Of a stretch of 25,285 nucleotides of DNA, positions 14,101 to 22,473 are shown in pieces. Within the stretch, counting starts at the first letter, position 1. Each line of letters starts with the position of its first letter. The notes below the pieces were generated by a model, which ran no database searches, was not told the origin of the DNA, and saw only the letters and a list, made by a program, of their open reading frames with translations. The DNA comes from CAZCTC01 sp964501335 (GTDB lineage: Bacteria; Chloroflexota; Anaerolineae; B4-G1; SLSP01): contig CAZCTC010000097.1 in the NCBI GenBank assembly GCA_964501335.1, positions 1-25,285 of the forward strand, in the 5' to 3' direction. Position numbers and translations under genes: made by a program.

Positions 14101-15606
14101 TTACAGTTCGTAAATCTCGCTATACTTGGCGCGCAGCAAATCCAGCAACGGCTGCGCTTTCACATCCTCACCGGCGATCCGCTGCATCAACTCATTAGCC
14201 GTAAACTTCCGACCATGCTGATGGACCTTCTCGCGCAGCCAGGTCAACAACGGCGCGAAATTCCCGGCCGCAAAACCCTCTTCCAACCCGGGCAACTCGA
14301 CCTTCGCCCGCGCATAAAGTTGCGCCGACATCAAATTGCCCAGACTATAGGTCGGGAAATACCCGATATTGGCATGCGACCAATGGACATCCTGCAAACA
14401 GCCCTCACTGTCGGTCGGCGGCGTAACACCCAGATATTCCTTATACTTGGCATTCCAGGCCTCCGGAACATCCGCCACCTTCAGCTCGCCGCTCACCAAC
14501 GCCTGCTCCAGTTCAAAGCGGACAAAAACGTGCATATTGTAAGTCACTTCATCCGCTTCCACCCGTACCAGACTGGGCTCCACCTTATTGATCGCCCGAT
14601 AGAAAGCCTCATGAGAAACACCAGCCGTCTGATCGGGGAAGAAAGCCCGGAAAATCGGGAAGAAATAATGCCAGAAACCGCGACTGCGCCCGACGATGTT
14701 TTCCCACATCCGCGACTGCGATTCATGGATTCCCAGCGTGGCGCCGCCCATCAACGGCGTCCGCTCGAAGCGCTGCGCCACACCCTGTTCATACAAAGCA
14801 TGCCCGCCTTCGTGGACCGCGCTGGCAATCGCCGACTGCGGTCGGTTATGCATGAAACGGTTGGTCACCCGCACATCATTGATCGAGAAAGTAATGGTAA
14901 AGGGATGAGCCGTCTTATCCTGGCGCCCCCGGTTGAAATCGTAACCGATCCCCCGCAGACAGGCCATGGTCATATCCCACTGCCGATCCTCGGGATAATC
15001 TTTAGCCAGGAAAGAATCATCAACGGGCTTGCCGCGCGCCATAATCTCCTGAAGCAGCGGCACCAAGCCGGCCTTCAGATCGTTAAAGAGACGGGTCACA
15101 TCCGCCGTTTTCATTCCCGGTTCGTAAAGGTTCAAAAGCGGATCGTAAGGATGATCGGTATAGCCGAAAGCATCGGCCATTCGACGATTGATATCCACGA
15201 TCCTCTGCAAATGCGGTTGGAAAACAGGGAAAGAATTCTCCTGCCGCGCCTGTCGCCATGCCGCAAAAGCCTGCGCCACCACCCGCGACCGTTCTGCGAT
15301 CAATTCAGTCGGCAGAAGAGTCATTTCGTTGTATTCCCGGCGGGTAATACGTACCAGGCTGGCATCGTCGGAATCATAATCCGCTCCGGCAACTTCCGTC
15401 TCCGCCGCCGCAATCAATTCCCCGACTTCAGGAGAAGTGGCCATTTCGTGAGCCAGAGCACTGAGCGTGGCCATCTGTTCCCCACGGGCCGCAACGCCGC
15501 CTTCCGGCATATAGACTTCCTGATCCCATCCCATAAGCGCCAGCACGCATTGCAAATCAATCGGGGTGTGGAGCTTAGCCACCAGTTGTTCGACCTTTTC
15601 TCCCAT
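14101..15606 (-). CDS. M32 family metallocarboxypeptidase (Taq type)
   Basis: Cytoplasmic zinc carboxypeptidase of 501 residues, the usual family length, which removes C-terminal residues from peptides. The zinc site is H265-E-G-G-H269 with Glu295 in HESQSRMWEN. Other family blocks are AHPFT (around 234), DVRVTNRF, VRVEADEVTYNMHVF and QDVHWSHANIGYFPTYSLGN. No signal peptide. AAGGAG lies about seven bases before the ATG. It is downstream of the rmlD-GT2 pair on the same strand, with an imperfect hairpin in the 97-base gap, and ends in a strong terminator hairpin. Confidence 0.95.
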   Translation of the reverse strand: MGEKVEQLVAKLHTPIDLQCVLALMGWDQEVYMPEGGVAARGEQMATLSALAHEMATSPEVGELIAAAETEVAGADYDSDDASLVRITRREYNEMTLLPTELIAERSRVVAQAFAAWRQARQENSFPVFQPHLQRIVDINRRMADAFGYTDHPYDPLLNLYEPGMKTADVTRLFNDLKAGLVPLLQEIMARGKPVDDSFLAKDYPEDRQWDMTMACLRGIGYDFNRGRQDKTAHPFTITFSINDVRVTNRFMHNRPQSAIASAVHEGGHALYEQGVAQRFERTPLMGGATLGIHESQSRMWENIVGRSRGFWHYFFPIFRAFFPDQTAGVSHEAFYRAINKVEPSLVRVEADEVTYNMHVFVRFELEQALVSGELKVADVPEAWNAKYKEYLGVTPPTDSEGCLQDVHWSHANIGYFPTYSLGNLMSAQLYARAKVELPGLEEGFAAGNFAPLLTWLREKVHQHGRKFTANELMQRIAGEDVKAQPLLDLLRAKYSEIYEL

Positions 15607-15646
15607 CGAGGACTCCTTATAGATTAGAAATTGACTGCTGATTCCA

Positions 15647-15686
15647 GTTCAGTTTTTGCAGACCGTCGGCCCGCAAAAAACTGAAC
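15647..15686. repeat. Hairpin between GT2 and M32 genes
   Basis: Arms GTTCAGTTTTTGC and GCAAAAAACTGAAC pair with one bulged base around a loop of about 13 bases. There is no T-tract on the minus strand after it, so it is a weak terminator candidate for the GT2 gene. It belongs to the same T-rich/GC-rich palindrome style. Confidence 0.6.
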
Positions 15687-15703
15687 AAAAGTTTCCATCG
15701 CCA

Positions 15704-16657
15704 TTATAGCTCATACGGTGGAGTCATCAACTTTTCAAGATACCCCCGCTCCACCTTCCGGCGAGATTGAATCGCCGCCCGTTTACGCCGCATCGCCGGC
15801 CAGCGAGTCAGACCGGCCATGACGCCCCGCAGAGTTGCCCGGGCAGCCGCTCCGCGCCAGGCCCGCAAAGCCGCCCAGACCACGCCCCATTGCGCCGCCA
15901 TCACCCGCCGGCCATAAAGGCGCCAGAGATCGTCGGGATAATCCTTCGCCAGCAAATAGAGCCGGTTACGGCCGTCATAAAACGAGGCCGTCGTCCCGCC
16001 GCCCGTGGCACTGAGCTTGTGATAAACCCGCGCCCGGGGAGCAAAGAGGCAACGCCAGCCGGCCAGTTGCGCCCGCCAGGCCAGATCGACATCTTCGCAG
16101 GAAAAAAAGAAATCATCATCCAGCAGGCCGATTTCATCCAGCATCGTCCGCCGATAGGCCGCACTGCCGCCGCAGGCACTGAAAACGTAAGCCTCCCGAT
16201 CGTACTGCCCATGATCCTGCTCCCAGACCCCGCGATTGTGAGGATTTCCATCCAGCGCCACATAATCGCCCGCCGTATGGAAGGTGTCCCGTCGATCAAA
16301 AAGCAGCATTTTGGAGGCCACCAGCCCCACCTCAGGATGCCGTTCGAAAGCGGCCGCCACTTCAGTCAGCCAGTCCGCATCGACCGCCGTATCGTTATTA
16401 AGAAGCACCAGAAATCGCCCCTGAGCCGCCTGCAATCCGGCATTGCAAGCCCCCGTAAATCCCCGGTTCTCACCCAACGCCAGCACCCGGGCTTCAGGAT
16501 AGCCGGCCAGCAGTTCCAGGGAACCGTCCTGCGAGCCGTTATCAGGCACCACCACTTCAAAATCACGCAAACTCTGCCCGCGCAGACTTTCCAGACATCC
16601 CGGCAGATGTTCCGCCCCATTCCAGTTGGGGATAATGACCGAAAGCAGCGGAATCAT
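15704..16657 (-). CDS. GT2 family glycosyltransferase (rhamnosyltransferase-like)
   Basis: Glycosyltransferase of 317 residues with a GT-A fold: SVIIPNWNG at the N-terminus, PDNGSQDGS, ENRGFTGACNAG, the metal site NNDTAVD (87-93) and CEDVDLAWR (187-195), which holds the likely catalytic Asp/Glu pair. The pattern fits the WbbL/rhamnosyltransferase-like branch of GT2. A positively charged C-terminus suggests membrane association. The start overlaps the rmlD-like gene by ATGA, so a dTDP-rhamnose donor is a reasonable guess. The acceptor, probably a surface glycan, cannot be read. Confidence 0.9.
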   Translation of the reverse strand: MIPLLSVIIPNWNGAEHLPGCLESLRGQSLRDFEVVVPDNGSQDGSLELLAGYPEARVLALGENRGFTGACNAGLQAAQGRFLVLLNNDTAVDADWLTEVAAAFERHPEVGLVASKMLLFDRRDTFHTAGDYVALDGNPHNRGVWEQDHGQYDREAYVFSACGGSAAYRRTMLDEIGLLDDDFFFSCEDVDLAWRAQLAGWRCLFAPRARVYHKLSATGGGTTASFYDGRNRLYLLAKDYPDDLWRLYGRRVMAAQWGVVWAALRAWRGAAARATLRGVMAGLTRWPAMRRKRAAIQSRRKVERGYLEKLMTPPYEL

Positions 16658-17517
16658 TGCACGTCGCCCTGACGCTGAGCCGGCGCCGCCGGAGCCAGAA
16701 ATTCAGCCAACGCCTCCTGCCAGGGACGCAACCGAATTCCCAGCGCGGCCGCAGCATAGTTAGCCAACGGAGCATACGGCGGCGGCGTGCTGGCGCGCTG
16801 AAAGCGATCGGAAGTAATCGGGTGGATCGGCACCTCCCCCCGTCCGGTCAGCCGCAGGATCTCCTGGGCAAATTCATAGCGTGAAGCCACGCCCTCATTG
16901 ACCAGATGATAAATCCCGTAAGCATGGGTCTCAATCAAAGCCGCAATCCCCTGCGCCAGATCCGCCGCATAAGTCGGCGAGCCCACTTCATCCATCACCA
17001 CATTCAACTCCCCGCACTCATCGGCCAGTTGCATAATGCGATGGGGAAAATTTCGTCCCCCCGCCGCATAGAGCCAGGCCGTCCGCACAATATAAAATCG
17101 CGCAGTCAAATGCATCGTATACTGTTCCCCGGCCAGTTTGGAACGGGCATAAGCATTGCCGGGATTGACCGTTGCCCATTCGGTGTAGGGCTCCGTTGCT
17201 TTGCCGTCGAACACCTCATTGGTGCTGACCGTAAGCAATTCCGCTCCGGCCGCTACTGCGGCCATAGCTACATTTTGCGTTCCCATACCGTTCACACGGT
17301 AAGCCTCATGAGGATTGCGCGCGCAGCCGTCCACATCGGTCATAGCGGCAGCATGGATGATCACATCAGGACCGCTTTCCTGAACCGCCCGAGAAAAAAC
17401 AACCCGATCGGTAATATCGCATTCCGGATAATCCACCCCAATCACTTCATGGCTGGAAAGACATGGCAACAAGGCCCGCCCCAATTGCCCCTTGACGCCT
17501 GTGATGAGAATTCGCAC
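16654..17517 (-). CDS. rmlD: dTDP-4-dehydrorhamnose reductase-like (RmlD)
   Basis: Extended short-chain reductase of 287 residues, expected to make the last step to dTDP-L-rhamnose. The nucleotide motif ITGVKGQLG lies at the N-terminus, then CDITD, VIIHAAAMTDVDGCA, the block STNEVFDG (family form STDYVFDG) and the catalytic Y123-x3-K127 in NAYARSKLAGE. I chose the GTG at 17517: GGGAGG lies about five bases upstream and the protein then begins directly with the first beta strand. The ATG at 17559 would add 14 unlikely residues. No rmlA, rmlB or rmlC is in the window. It overlaps the GT2 gene by 4 bases. Confidence 0.85.
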   Translation of the reverse strand: MRILITGVKGQLGRALLPCLSSHEVIGVDYPECDITDRVVFSRAVQESGPDVIIHAAAMTDVDGCARNPHEAYRVNGMGTQNVAMAAVAAGAELLTVSTNEVFDGKATEPYTEWATVNPGNAYARSKLAGEQYTMHLTARFYIVRTAWLYAAGGRNFPHRIMQLADECGELNVVMDEVGSPTYAADLAQGIAALIETHAYGIYHLVNEGVASRYEFAQEILRLTGRGEVPIHPITSDRFQRASTPPPYAPLANYAAAALGIRLRPWQEALAEFLAPAAPAQRQGDVQ

Positions 17518-17652
17518 CTCGGCCTCCCACAAATGAAAATCAATTCCGTATCGAACCAATCATAATTCAACCCCGATATTCAGCAACCGGAGAGTTGTAC
17601 GTTTTCGCTGCGCCCCGTCCTGGAAATAGACCTTTAGGGCAGGGCCCCGGCC

Positions 17653-17775
17653 TTGTAACGTCTCGCAAATGATCTTTACCCGGCCAGAGACGACGCGCTA
17701 GATAGGAAGGAAGAATTTGTTTTTCGGGGAATTTGCACGCCTCAGAAGGCGTGCAAATTCCCCCCTTCCCCTTTT
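17653..17775 (-). repeat. Dispersed hairpin element, inverted copy
   Basis: Read on the minus strand: a perfect 16-base-pair hairpin (plus-strand arms 17726-17741 and 17748-17763; minus-strand loop TTCTGA, as in the copy at 13751), GAAAAACAAATTCTTCC, TATCTAGCGCGTCG, CCGGGTAAAGATC and the tail ATTTGCGAGACGTTACAA. Order and spacing match the reference copy. The head is changed to AAAAAGGGGAAGG. Confidence 0.7.
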
Positions 17776-17809
17776 TACAGAGAAGACATTAGAGAAAATC
17801 TCCTCTTTT

Positions 17810-17844
17810 CTTCTCTGTGTTCTCCGAGCCCTGTGGTGAACTCT
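17810..17844 (+). repeat. Short dispersed repeat, CTCTGTGTTCTC type
   Basis: CTTCTCTGTGTTCTC, then CTGTGGTGAA. A second copy lies at 25188-25223. Reverse reading of this repeat type gives the TEAQRTQR-like peptide seen in many spurious ORFs across bacterial genomes. Confidence 0.7.
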
Positions 17845-17864
17845 CTTTAGAAATCTAACCGGTT

Positions 17865-17892
17865 TTGGACAGTTTCACAAATTGAGTATAAT
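17865..17892 (+). promoter_or_regulatory. Sigma-70 promoter set for a leaderless mRNA
   Basis: TTGGAC (17865-17870), a 16-base spacer and a perfect TATAAT (17887-17892). Only eight bases separate the -10 box from the methyltransferase ATG at 17901, so transcription should begin at or within a base or two of the start codon. Confidence 0.6.
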
Positions 17893-17900
17893 TAAACCTG

Positions 17901-18617
17901 ATGAGTACATGGGACCGGCTGGAACATTTTCGAAAACAATATGCAGCCCTGAACCCCCACTGGGAGGCCTCCACCCAACGTTACCAACATTGGGTCTCAG
18001 AGCGCCTGACTTCCCAAAGTCGCGTGCTGGACCTGGGCTGTGGGCGCGGTGGAATTGTAGAACGACTACAGGCCACTGGTCGCTGGATAGGGATCGATCC
18101 CGATTGGCTTTCTTTAAAGGAACATCGCCTTTCCAGCCTGCCTCGCGGCCAGGCGGCATCCGAGCGGCTGCCCTTTGCCGCTCACACATTCGATATCGTC
18201 ATTGCCTCCTGGGTATTGGAACATGTAGCAAATCCCCAGGCGCTTTTTAGTGAAGTCGCCCGTATCTTACGCCCTGACGGCCATTTTTTCTATCTCACTC
18301 CCAACCGCCGCCATCCCATTCCTCGCCTCAGTCATTGGTTGGCCGGCGCTATCCATCAACAAAAACAATGGGTGGCCCGGATTTATGGGCGCAGGGCCGA
18401 AGATACCTTTCCAGTTTTTTACCGGTGTAATACCCCCGAGCAAATCGCTTTCCGGGCCCAAGAAGCCGGTTTTGAAAAAATACGCGAAGAAATCATAGCC
18501 GATCCCAGCTATTTCGCCTGGAATAAACCAACTTTTCAGCTGGCCCTGGGCCTGGAACAACTGATTCCGCCTTCCTGGAAAGTTCATCTGATCGGAGAAT
18601 ATCTTTATCGGGCCTGA
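17901..18617 (+). CDS. Class I SAM-dependent methyltransferase
   Basis: Methyltransferase of 238 residues with the class I fold: motif I VLDLGCGRGG (42-51), the acidic residue Asp66 in IGIDPD, SERLPFAAHTFDIVIASWVLEHV, and ILRPDGHFFYLTP. It resembles the Methyltransf_11 group acting on small molecules, lipids or sugars. The substrate cannot be read. No Shine-Dalgarno lies before the ATG, while a perfect -10 box ends eight bases upstream. Codon use is less C-biased than in the ccm block. It is followed 21 bases later by an unknown membrane protein, and is divergent from the rmlD-GT2 pair. Confidence 0.88.
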   Translation: MSTWDRLEHFRKQYAALNPHWEASTQRYQHWVSERLTSQSRVLDLGCGRGGIVERLQATGRWIGIDPDWLSLKEHRLSSLPRGQAASERLPFAAHTFDIVIASWVLEHVANPQALFSEVARILRPDGHFFYLTPNRRHPIPRLSHWLAGAIHQQKQWVARIYGRRAEDTFPVFYRCNTPEQIAFRAQEAGFEKIREEIIADPSYFAWNKPTFQLALGLEQLIPPSWKVHLIGEYLYRA

Positions 18618-18638
18618 AAGCCCCGGAGGTGGTAAAAA

Positions 18639-19391
18639 ATGGATGATTTCTTAGGCTCACCTTTTTTCCCATTGGTGCTGGTCCTGCTCCTCATCGGCAT
18701 TGTGGCCATTGCGGCCTTCCTGACCCTGGAAATCACCCGCGGCAGACGCTCTTCCGAAAATACAAACGGAGAGGTCCCGTCCCAACCCGCAGCTCCAGGT
18801 GCCAAAACCACCGCCGCTGAACTCAACAAGGATTTCCTGCGAATGCGCCGCGGGGCCTCCGGAACCTGGGAAATCCGGCTCAACGGCCAACTCTATTACA
18901 ACATCAGCTCAGTTTACGATGAACCGATACGTCAGGAATATGCCGAAGCCACCCGCGCGCTGGTCCTTTTCGGCAAAGAATATTTGCAAAAACAACCTGC
19001 CGCAGGCAACAAGCCGGCGTCAGCACCGACGCCCCCCCCACCGACTCAATCTCCCGCCGGAACAGGCGAAATAACCGGAACTTTCCGCTCAATAGATCCG
19101 ACCTCCAACGCCCCCCGCGTAGCCCCCCCCCGCGAACCTGAACTACGACGCTCCGGTCCCCCCAGCCTGTTGCCCGTCATCGATCTCGCCAAAGAAATCA
19201 ACGGCATCATCGAAGAATTCCGTCCCCGTTATCCCAACCTCAGCAATCGAGTCATTCGTCTGCAAAATGCCCCGGGTGGCGGCGTTAATGTAGCCATCGA
19301 CGGGATTGTCTATGCCACCGTCGATCAGGTTCCAGATCCAGAAATTCGTGCTATGATTCAAGCCGCCACTAAAGAGTGGGAACGGCGCTAG
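18639..19391 (+). CDS. Single-TM protein with two copies of a small domain
   Basis: Protein of 250 residues of no family I can name. One N-terminal membrane helix (about 10-31) is followed by a small alpha/beta domain (TWEIRLNGQLYYNISSVYDE, then IRQEYAEATRAL), a Pro-rich linker of about 55 residues, and a second domain (GVNVAIDGIVYATVDQVPDP, then IRAMIQAATKEW). The two domains share the pattern hxhxGxxYxxhxxVxDxxIRxxxxxATxx, so they look like an internal duplication. GGAGGTGG precedes the start. It lies 21 bases after the methyltransferase and is followed by a hairpin terminator. The sidedness is uncertain, and the function unknown. Confidence 0.7.
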   Translation: MDDFLGSPFFPLVLVLLLIGIVAIAAFLTLEITRGRRSSENTNGEVPSQPAAPGAKTTAAELNKDFLRMRRGASGTWEIRLNGQLYYNISSVYDEPIRQEYAEATRALVLFGKEYLQKQPAAGNKPASAPTPPPPTQSPAGTGEITGTFRSIDPTSNAPRVAPPREPELRRSGPPSLLPVIDLAKEINGIIEEFRPRYPNLSNRVIRLQNAPGGGVNVAIDGIVYATVDQVPDPEIRAMIQAATKEWERR

Positions 19392-19409
19392 AAATCTGCA
19401 AAAAAAAGA

Positions 19410-19430
19410 CCGCCCGTTTGCCCCGGGCGG
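19410..19430. terminator. Intrinsic terminator hairpin
   Basis: CCGCCCG (19410-19416), a 7-base loop and CGGGCGG (19424-19430), just after the stop at 19391. The plus strand continues CTTTCTGCGTT, a weak T-tract. The minus strand has a long T run, so it may work in both directions. Confidence 0.65.
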
Positions 19431-19457
19431 CTTTCTGCGTTCAAAAAATATAACAGC

Positions 19458-19486
19458 TTGCACTCTCTTTCAACCTGAGTTATACT
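19458..19486 (+). promoter_or_regulatory. Predicted sigma-70 promoter of the M23/kinase/exporter operon
   Basis: TTGCAC (19458-19463), a 17-base spacer and TATACT (19481-19486). A start near 19493 would give a leader of about 37 bases with AGGAG just before the ATG at 19530. It directly follows the terminator of the previous gene. Confidence 0.65.
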
Positions 19487-19529
19487 AAATTCTGACAAAG
19501 AATGCTTTTCAAAGCAATCCAGGAGCATT

Positions 19530-20357
19530 ATGAAGTCTATCCGAAAAAACACACTATCCATTTTCTACCATGCGGCACAAACCGGAATCGGATCACTGCT
19601 GATTCTCACCAGTTTTGTCGGATGTCGCTACTTCCGGGCTCCAGAAGCACCCCTCCCCACACCGCTGGCAACCGTTCAAACGGCGGAACCCGCCGCGACC
19701 TTTGCCTACCCGCTTGATCCAGAAAAATTTGGACCTTATATTCCCTCTGTTTCCAGTCCACTTTCGGTCGACACCCGTTTCGATGTACAAAACCCCGGAG
19801 TCGGCAATGCCGGCAAATGTTTTGTCGATACCTCAGGAAACCAAATCGCCTTTGACCAGCTTTATCATGCCGGGGAAGACTGGTTTGCCCTGGATGACAA
19901 GGGGCAAATTGTGGGAGACGGCGGCAAAGGGGCCGAAGTCCACGCCGTGGCCAATGGCATAGTCACCTGGGAACAAAATCTGGGCCGGGATGGCAATCTT
20001 ATCGTCATTGAACACCGGCAACTGGATGGCAGTCAGATCTGGTCGGCTTACTGGCACGTTACCGACCTGCAAGCTACCGTAGGTGAAGCCGTTCTGCAAG
20101 GACAGACCATCGGCAAAATCCACGACCGGGGATTGAACAGCCATCTCCATTGGGAAATCCGCACCTTCAAAGATGGTAGCGCCCTCTTTCCCGCCGATTC
20201 GGCCGGCGGCCGCGGCAAATGCAACGGCTACACCGCCGCGGTCGGTTATACCTGGGACGACTTACCTGAACATGCTCACCCGGCCTACTGGGGATACCTG
20301 GCACCGGGAGAATTTATTCACCAGCATTTAGTGTCTGAGCCAACGCCGGAGCATTAG
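19530..20357 (+). CDS. M23 (LytM-type) endopeptidase, probable lipoprotein
   Basis: Exported zinc peptidase-like protein of 275 residues. A basic N-terminus and hydrophobic segment end in SFVGC32, a loose lipobox. The M23 motifs are H113-x3-D117 (YHAGED), His176 (YWHV) and H205-L-H207 (SHLHWEIR), so the zinc site is complete and cleavage of peptidoglycan cross-bridges is plausible. A C-terminal extension with WDDLPEHAHPAYWGYL follows the domain. AGGAG sets the start. It is the first gene of a likely six-gene operon, with the histidine kinase start one base after its stop. Confidence 0.88.
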   Translation: MKSIRKNTLSIFYHAAQTGIGSLLILTSFVGCRYFRAPEAPLPTPLATVQTAEPAATFAYPLDPEKFGPYIPSVSSPLSVDTRFDVQNPGVGNAGKCFVDTSGNQIAFDQLYHAGEDWFALDDKGQIVGDGGKGAEVHAVANGIVTWEQNLGRDGNLIVIEHRQLDGSQIWSAYWHVTDLQATVGEAVLQGQTIGKIHDRGLNSHLHWEIRTFKDGSALFPADSAGGRGKCNGYTAAVGYTWDDLPEHAHPAYWGYLAPGEFIHQHLVSEPTPEH

Positions 20358-20358
20358 A

Positions 20359-21537
20359 ATGAACGATCCTCTGCCGCAAGCAGCTCTCCGGAACGACATG
20401 CCGGGAATCCAACCTGAAGCGGGATTCTCTCCGGAAATGCAAATGCTGTTAGCCCAACAACTCATGGAAGCATTTCCCGGTCCGGTCATGCTCTGGGAAT
20501 ATCCTGCCCCACGCCGCCCCATCCTGCTCCAACTCAATACAACGGCTCGTCAATGGAACGCGGGGACAGTCACGCCCGGTTGCGGCCCAGAACAGTTCCT
20601 CTCCCATACCCCGGCCCTGATCACAGCCATCTATCAAGCCCTGGAAAACAATGCCGTCGGCCCCTTATCTCTGGAAGGTTGGCCCGACAACTCCGGCAAA
20701 AAACGGGGCCTGCTCGTCCGTTTCATCCCGATCGGTCCCACATTGATATTAAACACGATCCAGGAGATCACCGATTTCCAGGGGATCGCTCATTATATCG
20801 ATGAACGGAAACAGGCTGAAATCAAACTCCAGACTCAGACCCAGGAACTGCGTACCCGTAATGAAGAGCTTAATATCTTCACCATAGCGATCGCTCATGA
20901 ATTAAAAAACGAATTGACCTTTGTCGTGGCGCTGGCCGAATTTCTCGAAAGCGAAGCGGAAAACATCAGCCGCAAAATCATATTGGAACATGCCAGCACG
21001 ATCGCCTATCACGGCCGCAAAATGGGCCGGGTCATTAAAGAACTGCAGCTGCTGATCGATGTCCGTGAAAAACGGATCGAAATGAAGCCCCTGGATATGC
21101 AACAGATCGTGGAAGAAACGTTACATCGGCTGGAAAGCCAGTTAAAAAGTACCCGGGCCCGCATCAAACTCCCCACCTCCTGGCCCAAGGCCCTGGGTTA
21201 CGGCCCCTGGGTGGAAGAAATCTGGTTCAATTACATTAGCAACGCCCTGAAATATGGCGGAAACCCGCCGCATATTGAATTAGGGTCCCTTACGCAAACC
21301 GATGGACGCTTACAATTCTGGGTCAAAGATCACGGCCCGGGGCTCAAACCAGAGGAGCAGCAAAAACTCTTCACCCCCTTCCCGGATCTACGCCCACACA
21401 ATACCGAAGACAACGAAGTGCATGGACTGGGACTCTATATTGTACGCTTTATTGCCGAAAAATTGGGTGGGCAGACGGGAGCCGAAAGCCAGCTCAACCA
21501 GGGCAGTCGCTTCTACTTTGTCCTCCCTCCGGCCTGA
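20359..21537 (+). CDS. Soluble sensor histidine kinase
   Basis: Histidine kinase of 392 residues without membrane segments. An N-terminal region (about 30-145) resembles a degenerate PAS-like sensor. A helix with TQTQELRTRNEELN leads into the phospho-acceptor H180 in IAIAHELKNEL. The ATP-binding domain has an N-box (E-x3-N291-x3-N295), G1 D324-H-G-P-G and G2 H-G356-L-G358. All catalytic parts are present. No response regulator is encoded in this window, so its partner is elsewhere. It sits between the M23 endopeptidase and the acetyltransferase/exporter genes, suggesting that it senses an envelope-related state, though the sensor is cytoplasmic. Confidence 0.9.
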   Translation: MNDPLPQAALRNDMPGIQPEAGFSPEMQMLLAQQLMEAFPGPVMLWEYPAPRRPILLQLNTTARQWNAGTVTPGCGPEQFLSHTPALITAIYQALENNAVGPLSLEGWPDNSGKKRGLLVRFIPIGPTLILNTIQEITDFQGIAHYIDERKQAEIKLQTQTQELRTRNEELNIFTIAIAHELKNELTFVVALAEFLESEAENISRKIILEHASTIAYHGRKMGRVIKELQLLIDVREKRIEMKPLDMQQIVEETLHRLESQLKSTRARIKLPTSWPKALGYGPWVEEIWFNYISNALKYGGNPPHIELGSLTQTDGRLQFWVKDHGPGLKPEEQQKLFTPFPDLRPHNTEDNEVHGLGLYIVRFIAEKLGGQTGAESQLNQGSRFYFVLPPA

Positions 21538-21564
21538 ACCAACCATAATCCAGGAAGGTGCTCC

Positions 21565-22473
21565 ATGGCTTTGACCTTACGCCGGGCCACCACGGCCGAT
21601 AAACCTCGCATTCTGGAAATTGCGGCCCAAATCTGGGAAGGCAATGATTACGTCCCTCATGTCATTGATGAATGGCTGGCCTCCGAACAGGATGAAGTCA
21701 CGGTAGCCCTCTCCGATGATAAAATCATCGCTTTTGCCCGCTTTGCCTGGATCTTGCCTCATTATGCCTGGTTTGAAGGCATCCGCACCGATCCGGAATA
21801 TCGGGGAGGCGGCGCCGGTAAAGCGATTACCCGCTATTTTCTGGAAAAAGCCCACCGTGAAGGGGCCTCTCGCGCTGGCCTCTCCACCTATATCGAAAAC
21901 CTTGCTTCAATCCATATCATCGAAAGCCATGGATTCAGCAAAGTCTCCACGTTCGTAATGATGGAAGCCGGCGAACATAAACCGCGCAATCAGGGCATCG
22001 CCAATCCCGATGTAGAGGAAATTTCGCCGGACGAAGTGCTGGACTATGTCGCCCATTCCGATTTCCTCAAAGCTTCCCATGGCTACCTGCCGCGGGGCTG
22101 GTGGTTCTACCCCTATGACGAAGGTGCCCGGGAATTTACCGATCATCTGCATCATGCACTGGGATTGCGCAACCCGGCTACCGGAAACTTACGAGGGCTG
22201 CTCTGCATCGGACGATCCACCCATGGCCCCCACGAATTCTATATCGACTTTCTGGAAGGTGACCCCGAAGCCTTGCGAATCTTGCTCAATCACGGCTTCT
22301 ATCTGGGACGGGAAGCTACCTGGTTCTCTCTGCTGATCCCCCGCTGGGACACGGAACCCCCGCTGCCCGCCCTTCAGATCGCTCAGGAACTGGGATTGGA
22401 GCCCTGGCAGGAATTCACCCCGGATGTATGGGTTTACGAACAACCCATAACTTCCCAGGAAAATATTCCATGA
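21565..22473 (+). CDS. GNAT family N-acetyltransferase
   Basis: Protein of 302 residues. The N-terminal half is a GNAT domain with acetyl-CoA motif A in RTDPEYRGGGAGKAITRYFL (74-93) and TYIENLASIHIIESHGFSKV as motif B. The C-terminal half (about 150-300) may be a second, degenerate acyltransferase-like domain (REFTDHLHHALG, EFYIDFLEGDPEALRILLNHGFY). The substrate is unknown. AGGAAGG precedes the ATG. The end overlaps the ABC ATPase start by ATGA, so it is coupled to the exporter genes; modification of the exported compound or self-resistance is possible. Confidence 0.88.
   Translation: MALTLRRATTADKPRILEIAAQIWEGNDYVPHVIDEWLASEQDEVTVALSDDKIIAFARFAWILPHYAWFEGIRTDPEYRGGGAGKAITRYFLEKAHREGASRAGLSTYIENLASIHIIESHGFSKVSTFVMMEAGEHKPRNQGIANPDVEEISPDEVLDYVAHSDFLKASHGYLPRGWWFYPYDEGAREFTDHLHHALGLRNPATGNLRGLLCIGRSTHGPHEFYIDFLEGDPEALRILLNHGFYLGREATWFSLLIPRWDTEPPLPALQIAQELGLEPWQEFTPDVWVYEQPITSQENIP

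Larger units (their letters stand above)
17518..17900. other. Gap between divergent rmlD and methyltransferase genes
   Basis: A 383-base gap. It holds an inverted copy of the hairpin element (17653-17775), a short dispersed repeat (17810-17844) and the methyltransferase promoter (17865-17892). No ORF with coding signal is visible, and I could not find a convincing promoter for rmlD. Confidence 0.5.

Noticed and set aside
14005..15627. Long plus-strand open frame of 540 codons opposite the M32 gene
   Set aside because: The minus strand encodes a full M32 carboxypeptidase with all zinc ligands. The plus-strand product is rich in Arg, His and Gln with no family pattern, typical of an antisense shadow.
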